Shown here: positions 1 through 37,016 of the stretch, piece by piece | Layout: each line of letters begins with the position of its first letter | Position numbering within the stretch: the first letter of the stretch is position 1 | Source of the DNA: Thamnaconus septentrionalis | Taxonomy: Eukaryota; Chordata; Actinopteri; Tetraodontiformes; Monacanthidae | Length of the DNA: 64,000 nt | Assembly: GCA_009823395.1 (NCBI GenBank) | Contig: CM020501.1 | Span: 11,423,861-11,487,860 of the forward strand | Direction: 5' to 3' | Position numbers and translations under genes: made by a program | The notes under the pieces: generated by a model | Database searches by the model: none | Told to the model about the DNA's origin: nothing | Seen by the model: the letters and a program-made list of their open reading frames with translations, nothing else

Positions 1-170
1 TAATCTATAGAAAATGCACTAGCTACATGAGGGCACAAATCTGGTTGAGCATCAATGCAACCTGGGGCTTCGGCGCCCTCTATTGCCCCGCCCAAACACA
101 CTGACGAGGAGCGGCACCCACTGCGTGAACTTCGGTTAGCCGTAGCTAAAGAGACGAGTACATGCACATT

Positions 171-209
171 TAGGACTGGCATCGCCGATTCAGGCAAATG
201 CCAGTCCTA
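171..209. repeat. Perfect 12-bp inverted repeat
   Basis: TAGGACTGGCAT (171-182) and its exact complement ATGCCAGTCCTA (198-209) with a 15-base loop. Confidence 0.8.
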
Positions 210-947
210 CCGCTCTCAGCAGTGGCAAACTGGCCTCTAGAAGGAAAACATGTTCAACAACCATGTCTTAATAAGATGACAACAAGACTACGATGTGTTA
301 CGATGTGCAAATGTAGCATTGCGCATTCAATTTGAGCAGACTTTGAGAAAAATACAAATTTGATAAGAAATGCGAGTCTTTTTTCCCAAAAATGAAATTG
401 GTCCGTTGTCAATTTCCAGGCTTACTTGTCATTTTTTATCCAATTTAATAAACACGTTGCTTTCAAATGGATTTGAAACCACTTATTATCCTTTTCAATT
501 AGCCCTGCTCAATATTAACAGCCCTAGCGGCAGCTCCTCATCTTCCAACAGCATTTTACAGAGCTTCACAAACATCTTAATTATGAGGCAAAATGTAATC
601 ACATCGCTCTGATTATTAAGGCACATCCAGTTTTCTACCTGTTAACTACTTTGGTCCCTTAACGGTGATGCTCTTAATAGTCTGCTTCAGATTATGTGTC
701 TGCTTGACATGTTTGAGTCCGTCCGGCGAGCACATTTCTCAGGTCACCAGACAGATGTCTCCTCTCATATTCCCAGAGCCCATTTCAAATCCGGTGCCGG
801 AACATTATTCACGCACTCGAGGCCCAGAGCAGCCTGTGTCCTCATGTGAGATTTGCTGAAACACTCTTGTCGTCTACTTTGGAGTGAATTTGTGTCTCTA
901 ATTTCCCTACAATGTAGCCTATTTTTTATGCTTTCACGCCTTGTAAA

Positions 948-955
948 GCACTTTT
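948..955. other. Low-information segment within the left flank
   Basis: No element is recognised at these bases; they lie inside the gene-free left flank described below. Confidence 0.05.
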
Positions 956-2707
956 GAATTGAAGAGAGCACAAGTACAGAAACGCACCAACGCCGCTGTG
1001 ACCTCTAACGGGATAATAATCGCACTGCTACGCTGCACCACTTGACAGGAGCCATTTGCAGATGCTAGTGGTCCCAGGTCGGATGGGAGCGTTCTCCCCT
1101 GGGGAAAATCGCAAAGGCGATGAAAGTGTAACGGCGCGCAGTCTTGGGAATCACTGCAGCAGTGTTTTGCAGATGGTGAGTATAATTAGCACAGTGATAT
1201 TAAAGGCACTGCCAGTGCTTGCTTCATTGCATCCTTCCTCTCTCAGCGTCTGTCTCTGGGTAATAGTTAACCCAGATAAAGTAAAGTAATATTTCTTTTG
1301 ATTACTTCACTTGCACACTTGAATGACTTTTGAATCGCGCCCAGTTTGAAGGTGGAGCTGTGAGGTGGAATACCTTTTGCTACTGTCCATTAAAACATTA
1401 ATTACAGTAATTTAAACCTCTTTCTTTTAGAATCCCCCCTCTGCATTCTGTTAATAACAACCACGTGTTTCAGTGAAGATGTTCTCAGTGAAGAGAAATG
1501 AAACATCTGTGAATGTGACGGTAGAGACGTGTGCTCAGGCTGCTGTGCTCTACTAGACAACACCTCTGTCTAAGGTCAAACACTGTACTGATGCAGCGCT
1601 GGAACAAATTACTATTATAAATAGTTAATGACCACATCCCCTCCAGCGTAGGCATAAGCCCTTCTGACCCCTGCCTTGAAAAAACATCCCAATATCAACA
1701 GGCTCAATCAGACGTTTGCTGAGTTTGGACCAAGCTACAGGCTAAATTATAAATGTTTGTCGTTCCAAACACATGTTGTATTTTTCCTTTTTCTTTTTAA
1801 GAGCATGAACCCCCGACACGATAGATCCGGTTTTCTGACGATTTCTGCTCTCTATCCCTAACGTAAAATGAAAGTGCGATGTGGTACGCGCGTCACACTT
1901 TTGGACAGGTAGTCAAATTAACAGCACACCGCAGAGTCATCACATAATGTATATGCCATACATATGATGTCTGCCGGCAGACCGATCCTGGGCCGGAAAC
2001 ACCAACCGATGTTACAGCTAATTGCAACATTACGTGATCACGTCAATTTGCGAATTAAAACCAAACTTTGTCTCTTACCTGGTGTTATGTTGGTCTTCCT
2101 GAGACGCGTAATATAATTCCGTCAGCTCGTCCAAGTTCCATTCATTCAGACTGTCCGTTAGCCTCCGTGTCTCCTCTGATGTTAGCAACAACATGGCTAC
2201 TCCAACTTTCTACTGCAGGTGGAAAACTCGGCTGATTAGCCAAGACTGTGACTGTGAGATATCATTTGATATGTTTACCAACATTATAACATGCCCTACT
2301 TTATCAGGAAGATCACCTAAGTATAAGTATACAAGTATGAGTGTTATACATCTAGTCAGCTCCATATTTAACAGTCAGTTGTTTCAGTTTAAAAAACACA
2401 ACAACTTTGTCATCAAGGTGGGAAAACAAGTTTAATAAGGTCCTTTGTAGGACACGTACATGGTTTGTGAGTCACACAGCGAGGTCAGGTCATGAGGGAC
2501 TGAGCCACTCTTGTTTTCTCTGCTCAGCTGAGTCACACACTAACTCCAGGAGGATGCGTCATGGGCTGTTCAGGGTCTCACAGGTGCAGGATCTCACTGC
2601 CAGGCCACAGCATGGAGGGGGCAGGAGAAGACACGCACCGGCAACCACACACCTTCTTACACACAAGAAACAGGAGCTGCACTTGCACCGGAAGAGAAGA
2701 TCTAGTC

Positions 2708-3232
2708 CAGGAGTGTCAAACTCAAATACACAGTGGGGACAAAATTTAAAATTTGGACAAAGCCGTGGGCCAACATTGATATTTGTTGAACAAATCTTCC
2801 TTCAGATATAATAGTGAACCTTTTTATATGGACTCAAACAAGTTTTTCTTTAACCTGAATATACAACAAGCAAAGCTCAACACTATACAATAAATAACTT
2901 AATATTGCACACATGCAGAATCATCAAAATAAATAAAATGCAAATTAAAAAATGTATGGCTCTTTTTTATTTGCAATCATCTGATTTAATTTTCAACAGT
3001 AATCTTTTCCCACGGGCTAATAATTAAACCAATGAAGTAACATTAACGATATCCTTCATTGAACGTCATGTGCTGACTGAGCACAGCATTGTGGGATTTG
3101 TAGTATTAGCCATACATGTGCTCTATAATACTGGCGGGACAGGGCTAGAACTGATATTGCATTGCCTAGCGCGCCAAATATAATTACCCTGCAGGCCCAA
3201 TATGGCCCGCGGGCCAGAGTTTGACACCTATG
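2708..3232. mobile_element. About 525-bp hAT-like non-autonomous element
   Basis: The ends are inverted: CAGGAGTGTCAAACTC at 2708 and the complement of CATAGGTGTCAAACTC at 3217-3232. The right end also has the GGCCCGCGGGCC block usual in this family. The interior is AT-rich and non-coding. A target duplication is not evident. Confidence 0.65.
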
Positions 3233-5169
3233 ACACCAACGTCGTCCTCTTGATGTGTGTTACCCCGTAACTTCCTGTTCCATATCCATGTGGGGCCCAT
3301 CATCCTCTCTTCCCTCCCTGCCTTGCAGGGCATCAGACGTATAATTAGCGGTGGAGGGCGACGCCGCAGGTGGATCTGCTGACTCATCTCGTTGCAGATG
3401 AACTGGGAGCTCACGGCCGGCCGTTGCGCGCCTCCATGCTCGGATCGTCATCTCGCCGAGTCAGACAGGTGGTGCTGGAGAGTCGGCGTGCACAGCCCTA
3501 CCATCTCCACAGCAGCAGCAGCAGCAGGTGCTGGCATCCATCCTCCCCTGCCACCCACACTACGCTGCAGATGGGATCCGAGAGCTCCCTTCACAGCCTT
3601 CCGCAGCAGGAAAACACTTTCACTTTCCCACCCCCAAAATACTCCCGCAGTCAAGGTCGTGACACTGGGAAGAGGTCCGCTAACTGGATACGGAAGAGTC
3701 ATTTGTAATATTAACACACTGGCTAGAAAAATTAAAAGAACATTTTCCTTGGGGTGGCCACAGGGTGAGATCATGGCTCACATAGGAGTGGCAATAAGTA
3801 GACACCTGAAATGACTCAATTACTCTAATTGTTCATATTTATTAAAGGTTTTCATTGTGAACTATAAACAGTCAGCCAATGAATTAGAGAAGAGGAAATC
3901 TTGACAAATGCTGAACACAATAATAATAATGAACCCAAGTCAGCTTGTTCCTACTGTCCTAAAATATAGCGCTATTGGTTTTTTAAAAGTGTGAATTAAA
4001 AAAAAAGTTAGTAAAAAAGTTAGTGAAATGCATGATATGCAATTCAAAATTTGGTGATAAAAACAGAGTAAATTGGTGCATTATGAAACAATTTTCTTTT
4101 TGCTAGTTGTATTGTACACTGATCACTTTATGATTTTTTAGGAAAAAAATCCAAGTTAATCAGCCAATGTGGTTCTTGTTCCATGGACAATCAGGTTATT
4201 AGCGATTACGGCTAAGTGTGTTGGCCTTTTTTTGGCATTATAATAATCTGATTCCTTTATATAGCCACCAGCCAGTACAACACCAGCACCGCAGCAAGAA
4301 CTCTCCATCATGTTTTGGACATTTTGTTATGGAGTTAAAAGTTAAAGAGTGAGAAGGCGAAAAGTTAAACTGACAATGATCAAACTGCGTTTCTTCTCTG
4401 GGGAACTTTGACACAACTCCTGACTCAAAACCCTCGTGGGACCCTGGGAGCCTGGTTGACTTCACATCTACACCATCAGGCCGAGGGTGAACAGATGTGA
4501 GTGGGCGGGATGAGTCACCGCAACATCTTTAAGAATTTAGCAGAAATATCCTGCTGCCTTTGATGTGAAACTGATGAAGAGTTCATAAAGTTGTGCTGCG
4601 AACTTTGAGAATCAAGGTGCCGTGTTTGTTTTTCCGCTGCATCAAACAGAAATCTTTAGTTGCGTCGTTTGTTCGTTCGTCACTGTTTCTCATTTTCTCT
4701 GCGTTACGCTGCGACGCGACAGAGACTTTGGTGTAGCCTGACCGTTTCTGGAGTTGTCTGGGGGTGCAACCAGTGAAGAGGAGGCCAGACTGCCATTTAA
4801 ATAAGAGAGCAGAGACCAAAAGCTCATCTGGGTGTGATTAACAATGTCTGATGCAACCAGAGGAAGAAACGATTGAGTGAATATTTCTGCCTCCGGCTCT
4901 CATGCAGGACCGATGTACTCAAGCACGGCGGCGCCACTTCTCATTATGGGATGCGAGATGTGACTCGGTGTGCCGCTGAGCCGCGATCAAACGAAGGCAT
5001 TCATTGATTCATGGCAATTTTTTTTTGCCAACAACGGACCTGGCATTTCAACTAGGGCTCCAAAGAGCTGCGTCTGTCTTTTTTTTTTTTTCTTTTTTTT
5101 GAGTGGGTCGGGGTTGATGGGTGTGAAGGAGAGGAAAAGGTCAGGCTCGTCAAACTCACACAAACACGC

Positions 5170-5300
5170 CGTTCAGCAGAGTACAAATACTTTGTTCTGA
5201 AGTAGATTTTTCAGATGTCTGTACTTTACTTGATTAGATTTTTTCTGACAACTTTTGACTTTTACTTTCTATATTTGTCAACAAATATCTGTGCTTTCTA
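5170..5300. mobile_element. Fragment of the same AGTACTT-rich hAT family
   Basis: AGTACAAATACTTTG, then TCTGTACTTTACTTGA and TTGACTTTTACTTTC in the usual order. Only one end of the element is recognisable. Confidence 0.4.
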
Positions 5301-7073
5301 GGAGGGAAAACTGCTGGGGCAGACTCCTCAGAGGGCCGACATCGCCGTTGGTAACCAACCGAGGCGGCCGGCAAAAAGCGTCTCAGAGGAACCTCGGTGC
5401 GATCTGTGGAGAGCCATGATACCACAACTCCATTCGGTGCCGTCCGCAGACAGACAGGTTATGGTAATTAGACGCCGCTTTATCAGTTTTCAGGCCGCGA
5501 CAAAGGTTTAAAACAGGATTAGGCAGAGTGATGGAACGCTAGCGCCGCTAATGCCGCGTCCCTTTGAGAGCGAGCGAGCGAGCAAGCGAGCGCGCTGGCA
5601 GCGAGAGGAGGCTGGAGGACGCCGCGGGCCAGGATTACTCCACAAAGAGATGGAGGGATACGGAGCAGGAGCCCTCCTCCACCTCTTTCATCTCCACATC
5701 CAAACGCCTTAAACGCTTCCGTATTGCCCCCCCTCCCCCCTTGTTCCTCTCTCTCGTCTGCGGGACGTTCTTTGCAACAGCAGCAGCAGCGGCCGTGGCA
5801 GCAGTAGCAGCAGCAGGCGGTGCGGTGCAGTCGGCCCGGGCGGCCAGAGGGACATCCATTCTTCAAGTGGAAGTGAAGAGCAATCGAGGCGGTGAATGGA
5901 AGGTAGATGAATGGCTAATAACTTCAAGTAATGAGATGATTCATCACCGGCGTGAGAATTAAGTTCATTAAAGGACAATCTGCGGAGATACATCAGTGTC
6001 GCCACCTGTTTGGAACAGAGGCTGCGCTCTCCAGCACTGCTGTAGGTAAGAAAAAAGAAAAAATGAGTTAAGAGTCGATGAATATATCGGAAAAGACTAA
6101 AAGAAGCCAATTTTTAGATGGAGCAGACTTGGGTGATTAATTATCCTGTTCACAGCCTTCTGTAAAACACACTTCCTCTAGTTTCCTGCCAAAGTTCAGA
6201 GGTCACAGTCTCTCCCACACGCTTAGAAGAGGAGCTGTAAGCTGACAGGGCTGAAGAGGTCATCCATAACCTGGTCACTGGTACCAATGAGGGATCACGG
6301 CTCCTTGCGACATCACAACCGGCAAGCAAGAAAGCAAAAGACAAACTTTTCTAATCTCTGGGGAGTTCAGATAATAGGAGCTATATAAGTCTAAGGACTC
6401 AAGTTTACATTTTTAAGAAACAAGGTTGCTAATAAAAAAAAAAAAAAAGGAAAGTGCGCTCCTCTAAATTGGTACAGGGAGATAAGAAAGAAATAAAATT
6501 ATTATTGTAGGTTTTCAAAGTCCGCTAGATGTACTGAAGCAGCTATTTCTATACTACTGACCTGACACCCTGCCCGTTGCTCACACGTTTCACACCAGCA
6601 CCGACATCATGATCATAAATAGCACACCTGCAGGCCAGGCTTCAGGTTTCCGGCCAGACTTCCTGTCACCTACGATCTCACCCACAATCAAACCTGACAT
6701 CATGCGACAATTTTTTTCGACAATTGGCCCTCGATTTTCACTCAGCTGATTTTTATCCCAAAAGCACAAACTCTGGCTGGAGCTGCGGATGTTTTCTGTC
6801 TTCAAAAACAAGAGCTAATCTCATCTGATTTCTGACACAACCCCAGGCCTGTGCAGATAAAGCCGCTTCATTTGTTCAGCACAATTTGCCGCTTGATTCT
6901 GTCCTTAATGAAAACACAGCTCGGATGACTTTCAATCAGCAGGCAAATGACCTTGCAGAGGTTGTTAACGATAACGCAAAAGGTGTGGAAACTAAATGAA
7001 GGAACAAAATCTAAAGTGCATTGGCGGAGACATTCAGAATTTATATTTTGGTGCTTAGCAGGGCCAAAACATG

Positions 7074-7564
7074 TAGTGGTGTTCAGAGGCATTTGTGTGA
7101 AAGTACAAATACTCTGATAAAGTACTTGAGTAAATTCTTCAGATCTCTGTACTTATTTCTGTACTTATTTCTCCCCCCTGTACGTTTACTTATTACATTT
7201 GGAAAACATGTTTGTTACTTTTCGGTTTAAAAGTCTTTAAAATATATAAATTCTGATATAAAGATATAAATTACTTTAAATTACTTTAGAGTAGAGCTTT
7301 GGTGTCAACAATCAGTATGTTGCCAATACAGAGAAAAAGAAACATGTACAAAATGACATTGCTTCTTCCTATCGAGAGTGCAAACATGCATGTAAAAACA
7401 AATACATTGTTTCATTAACTCAAACAAATAATTTTATACTTTTAACTTGAGTACATTTCAGAACCTGTACTTTGTACTTGAGTAAAGTATTTGAATCAGT
7501 ACTTTAACCTTTATACACAAGTACTTTTACTTCAGCACAGAATGTGAATTCTTTTGCCACCCTC
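7074..7564. mobile_element. About 490-bp element of the common fish AGTACTT-rich hAT family
   Basis: The left part has TAGTGGTGTT, AAGTACAAATACTC and GTACTTGAGTAAA; the right part has GTACTTGAGTAAAGTA, AAGTACTTTTACTTC and TTTTGCCACCCT. These are the inverted motifs of a family abundant in teleost genomes. The ends are eroded, so the boundaries are approximate. Confidence 0.55.
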
Positions 7565-7781
7565 CGGAGAGGTTGCTGGAAAAGCTAAAGTCAAAGTGTA
7601 AATACTCACGCAACACCGACTCTACTCTGTCACCAAACAGATAGAGACCAACGTTGGCTCAACAGACGGGCTGTCGAGGCGTTTCCTGTCAGCTTGGAAC
7701 CACGCAAACACGTGAGCAAACAGCCGAACCAGCGTCCTGCTGGAGCAGCGGAGCGGAGCAACCACTGCGTCCACAAAACAA

Positions 7782-7802
7782 ACACACACACACACACACA
7801 CA
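7782..7802. repeat. (CA)10 microsatellite
   Basis: Short perfect CA tract in the left flank. Confidence 0.9.
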
Positions 7803-8626
7803 GTGGGAACAAACAGTAGCTGGGTGGAACCTCGTTAACCAAACGCTCCCCCATGGCTCCGTCCATTCAGGTGAGGACGACGGTCTTTGCCGCTTCTCAC
7901 CACGGTCGTTCATACGGTGGACGGCGAGGCCGGCCGCCGAGCAGCCATCGCTAGGCAACAGGAAGCAGGGAATCCACTGCAGCAGACACACACACACACA
8001 GAGGACCGCGCCGGCTGCTAGCACTGAGCTGTGTGGGCTCATGACAGAAAAACGCTGCGGATATAATTGACCCTGGCAGTGGAGCTGGGCAGGAAATAAA
8101 AGCCCAAGCAGGGTCAAATTCAAATTGGTCGTCTTTTGTGACGCTGTGAGATGGTGGGGGAGGCATGAAAGAGGAAGGAGGCTGTTTTGTTCTCCCAGGC
8201 CCAGAGATGAGAATTAAATTACGGTGTGGGAGGCGGCGGCAGGAGGGGCGACCTATGATTTCAGGGTGGAGATCTCGTTTTCAAAGGTAAGTTTCATCAT
8301 CAAAATCATTGGGAAAAAAAACTCAAGATTAAATAAAACTTCCTGAATCTTTTTTGCCGCTGCCTTCAGGCAGCAAAGGTTTATTTTTTATTCGTGTTTG
8401 TTTTCTATGCCGTCAAAATGTGCTTAAGAGGATTTAATGGCTGCGAGGTTTTCACATTAAAGTTCAAGAGCTCGTAAAGAAGCACTATACGGTTTTACCT
8501 GCCACAACGCCATCTGCAATCAAAGACGTGCAAGAATGGTATTTAAGGTGCTGGAGTCGAACCGCTAAGACAGTGGGGGACTGTCACTCTTTATCATGGC
8601 ACTTTAGTGGGAGGCTGTAAACAGGG

Positions 8627-8794
8627 TTAAAGGTCCAGTGTGTAACATTTGGCTTGATTTATGATTGTTATATTGGTAAAAGCTTAACATACAGCCAATA
8701 AATACATTTATGTAGGTGTACACTAGCAGTACAATAAAAGCAATTTGGTTTTCCTACCCTCAGAAAGGTTCTCATATATACATTGGACCTTTAA
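8627..8794. mobile_element. 168-bp MITE with TTAA target sites
   Basis: TTAAAGGTCCAGTGT at the left and the complement of TTAAAGGTCCAATGT at the right form near-perfect inverted ends bounded by TTAA. This fits a piggyBac-type non-autonomous element. The interior has no coding potential. Confidence 0.7.
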
Positions 8795-9265
8795 ATGTGT
8801 TGTTTTATGGCGCTCTAAATGTAACAAGCTGAAAATGTTAAACACACACGTTTGACGCTCAGCATCACGTCACTGCAGACTCTTCATCTCCATCCTCTGA
8901 TCAGCCATCAAAGGAGAGAACACTCACACTTGGTGAGCCAGAACTCAAGGACATCTAGCATATTTTCTCTGATAGATGATGTGTGTGTGTGGAATCTGTT
9001 GGAAATCATGGCCAAAGGATGTGTTAATTACTGACTAACCAGTGTAGTATTTGTGTGAAAACTTTACTGGGCGGCCTGCTAATGTGACGCATCGAGACTC
9101 GTGTCACCGTAATTGAAGCAAAAGTTTGCTAGAGGCTGGGAAACGATGTTGGGAGAAAGATGTGTTCGACAATGGAACCTGCTTGGACGCACCGAGTGTA
9201 TATTCTCCTCTGGTGTGCGGTGTTTAAAGTACTCCCTCTTGGCTGTAATTAACCAAATAATCTGC

Positions 9266-9271
9266 TTTATT
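9266..9271 (-). terminator. Possible distal poly(A) signal AATAAA
   Basis: A second minus-strand AATAAA in TTCAATAAAGC, about 80 bases beyond the first. It could serve as an alternative 3' end. The downstream GU-rich context is weaker. Confidence 0.35.
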
Positions 9272-9346
9272 GAACATACGATGCCTTCACACAGGTAACA
9301 AAAACAGACAACTGATATGCTTGAAATGAAAAAAGAAAACCCACGT

Positions 9347-9352
9347 TTTATT
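9347..9352 (-). terminator. fbxw7: Poly(A) signal AATAAA for fbxw7
   Basis: The minus strand reads AAGTGCAATAAAACG here. Within about 55 bases downstream lie T-rich and GT-rich stretches (for example CAGTTGTCTGTTTTTG), as expected for a cleavage and polyadenylation region. Confidence 0.65.
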
Positions 9353-9357
9353 GCACT
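9350..9357 (-). promoter_or_regulatory. 8-mer seed match for the miR-25/32/92/363/367 family
   Basis: The mRNA-strand octamer GTGCAATA pairs with the shared AUUGCAC seed of this family plus an A opposite position 1. FBXW7 is a reported target of this family in mammals. The last five bases of the octamer are the first five of the AATAAA signal. Confidence 0.55.
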
Positions 9358-9600
9358 TAAGTTATAAGAAAATAAAATTCTAAGTGAATCAAACAAATAC
9401 ACAATCCCTTTAAGGTTTTTTTTTGTCTGTCCGTTTTCTTTTTCTTTTCTTTTTTTTTTTCGCCAGGCAGTTTTACATGAACTGGAAAAAAATAAAATAA
9501 AAAACACCTGCCACAAATCTGATTTCTCAAACCAGATCATAAATTAAAACAGAGGGAGAAAACAACGAGAGGAGATAGAGCGAGATTGTTGTCTTCGTTC

Positions 9601-9619
9601 TTTTTTTTTTTTTTTTTTT
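9601..9619. repeat. T19 homopolymer (A19 in the fbxw7 mRNA)
   Basis: Lies inside the 3' UTR, so the transcript carries an internal A19 run. Confidence 0.95.
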
Positions 9620-9730
9620 AATATACAGTGTTATACCACTTTCACAGTTCAGCTCGAGTTGTGACTCCTGGAGATTTGAGACCATTTTTTCTGAGTTTGG
9701 CTACAATGTTTGTGTGTTGCCTTTTTTTTC

Positions 9731-9755
9731 CCTCCTCCTCCTCCTCCTCCTCCTC
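9731..9755. repeat. (CCT)n trinucleotide repeat
   Basis: Eight CCT/CTC units in the fbxw7 3' UTR; GGA-rich on the mRNA strand. Confidence 0.9.
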
Positions 9756-10417
9756 TTCTCTCTCTTTTTTCTTCTTCTCCTGTTTCTCGCTGACGATGTG
9801 GGAGTCTGCGGCCGCTGATCTGAGACTGTAGCACATGTAACACTAAGACTCCTTAGCCCGAGTGGGTCAGCTGATGCTTGTGATGGGTCTCCTCCTCTGG
9901 TTGCTTCAGACATCTTTGAATGGAACAACAACCACGCACGGATACGGACACTTCTTTCACTCGCGTGTTTTCATAACAAGAACCCGACGCTCGGGTTCTT
10001 GGGTTTCTCTTCCTCGCCAGTCCTCACGTTTTGTTTTTTTTTTGTTTTTTTTGTACATTTCCCCAAAGAACAGGCCGAGGGAGCTTCGTCCCAAGGAATG
10101 TGTTAACAAGTTCTGCCCGTAAACACGCTAACACACGCGCTCCCATCATGCACGCGCATTCGTTCGCACGCACGCCGACAGTCCGTCAGACGTGCTCCCT
10201 CCGCTCCGCCTCGTAGAGGCACGTTTGGCTCAAGTTTTCAGTGGCAAAAAACAACAAAAACAAAAACAAAACAAAAGAAACCCACAAACAAGAAAATAAA
10301 GCCAAAAAAAAAAAAAATGTCGGATGTCATCTTTCGTCATCTTTTGTTTAAAGTCCAAACAGTTCCAATTTGGAAAATTTTTGCCTGGGACTAAAACGTC
10401 ACGGCATGTTTAAAAGT

Positions 10418-10445
<28 letters not shown>
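10418..10445. repeat. (CT)14 microsatellite
   Basis: In the fbxw7 3' UTR; GA-rich on the mRNA strand. Confidence 0.95.
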
Positions 10446-10448
<3 letters not shown>

Positions 10449-10947
10449 CTCTCTGTGTCTCCGTCTCTTGTTTTTTTTTCTGTTCAGCTAGCAGCATAAA
10501 TACAGTTTGGCCACTGGGGGAGAAACAGAAGAAGGGGGGAGGGGAGAGAGGGGAGGGAGAGGTTGGGTGGGTTAATCCACAGCGCTACGAGCAGAGACAC
10601 CCCGACTTCCTAGTCAAAGCACCGGTAGTGAGGGAACGCCCCTCCCCCCTCAGGTTCGCTCAGCTCAGCTCAAGATGTGAGAAACTCTGGACAGCATCGA
10701 CGTTTGAGGTGGGGTCGGCGCTGCGGACGCAGGCGTGTAGAGAACAGAGAGGAGGAAAGAACGAAGAGACAGACAGACAAACAAACCCTTTGCAACTTTA
10801 TGACAGCAAACCTAAAACAGAGCAGCTTTCTAATACTGGGATTTGTTGTTGTTGGCAACCGCAAGGAAAACAAAACAAAAAAAACGACAGAAAAACAACA
10901 ACAACAAAAAAGACAGAATCCCCTTTCATATGATGAACTTGTTGAAA

Positions 10948-10955
10948 TTCACAGT
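10948..10955 (-). promoter_or_regulatory. 8-mer seed match for miR-27
   Basis: The mRNA strand reads AACTGTGAATTTC; ACTGTGAA is the full 8-mer site for miR-27. FBXW7 is a reported miR-27a target in mammals. The surrounding non-repetitive sequence (10930-10985) stands out from the simple-sequence-rich UTR around it, which is compatible with conservation. Confidence 0.5.
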
Positions 10956-11336
10956 TGCGTTTGTGTTGCGGTACTGTAAAGGAAAAACGAGCGCGTGGAG
11001 ACCGGGTGGAGGACGACGCAAAGCTGCGATGAGGAACGAGACGGAACCTGATGACAGGCTGGACCCTCCCGTCGCCACGGCCACACTTAGCTTAGACACA
11101 GAAATTAAAATTAAAGCCTCGCTCAAATCTTTCCCTACTGTTTCATTCCGGTTTTGGCTGTTTGAGTGTATGTGTATGCGCGCACTGGGAGGTTTTTTTT
11201 GGGAGGGGGGGGTTGAGGGGTTGAGGGTCCTTTAAAAAATAATTATCTCTCTGTACATCATCTCCAAAATCTTTTTCAGGCTTGAGCGGAAAACCAAGTC
11301 TCTGCACGCCGCCGGCCCCGCCCAGCACCAGGTGGG

Positions 11337-11400
11337 GAGGGGGGTGGTGGTGGTGGTGGGGGGTTGGGGAGGGTGGGGTGTGTTGGGGGTCGCTTCTGAA
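11337..11400. repeat. G-rich, GGT-repeat tract
   Basis: Plus strand has many runs of three or more G (GGTGGTGGTGG and GGGGGGTTGGGGAGGG), able to form G-quadruplexes. The mRNA strand is the matching C-rich stretch, shortly after the stop codon. Confidence 0.7.
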
Positions 11401-11625
11401 AGTGTTCAGTCAACGTTTCCTTCCTCCCGGCCGGCCAATCAGAGGGGGCCGCGGGGTGTCGTCTCCCCCCCACCCTCTCCCCTCTGATTTCACTTTCGCA
11501 CTGGTGTCAGGTGGGTGTCAGGGGAGGGGGGGCTGAATAGGGAGGAGGGGTGGGTGGGGGAACGAGATCGCCCACTGACGACCGAGCCCCCCTTCCACCC
11601 CCCTCCTCCCCCTCCCACCGCCGCC

Positions 11626-37016
<25,391 letters not shown>

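Larger units (their letters stand above)
1..9265. other. Gene-free region beyond the 3' end of fbxw7
   Basis: No ORF here resembles a known protein or joins through credible splice sites. The supportable content is transposon remnants (2708-3232, 7074-7564, 8627-8794), a fragment near 5170-5300, a hairpin at 171-209, a CAG-rich stretch near 5775-5816 and a short (CA)n at 7782-7802. GC-rich segments at 3360-3560 and 5540-5850 have no recognisable gene. Confidence 0.6.
9330..11625 (-). other. fbxw7: fbxw7 3' untranslated region (approximate end)
   Basis: About 2.3 kb from the stop codon to just past the poly(A) signal. On the mRNA strand it has a C-rich stretch right after the stop (11330-11620), a (GA)14 tract (10418-10445), a GGA-rich tract (9731-9755) and a 19-base A run (9601-9619). 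No long ORF in it resembles a protein. The extent is inferred from the poly(A) signal and a downstream GU-rich stretch, not from transcripts. Confidence 0.7.

Noticed and set aside
948..955. A microRNA-site reading at these bases listed in the feature table as low-information
   Set aside because: The real miR-27 match is at 10948-10955; nothing supports an element at 948-955, and that entry should be disregarded.
5564..6110. Overlapping ORFs with poly-Ala, poly-Leu or poly-Cys stretches
   Set aside because: They arise from CAG/GCA-type trinucleotide repeats read in several frames; no homology or splice support.
10370..10979. 187- and 100-residue ORFs on the plus strand
   Set aside because: They lie antisense to the fbxw7 3' UTR and consist of CT, GA and A-rich simple sequence.
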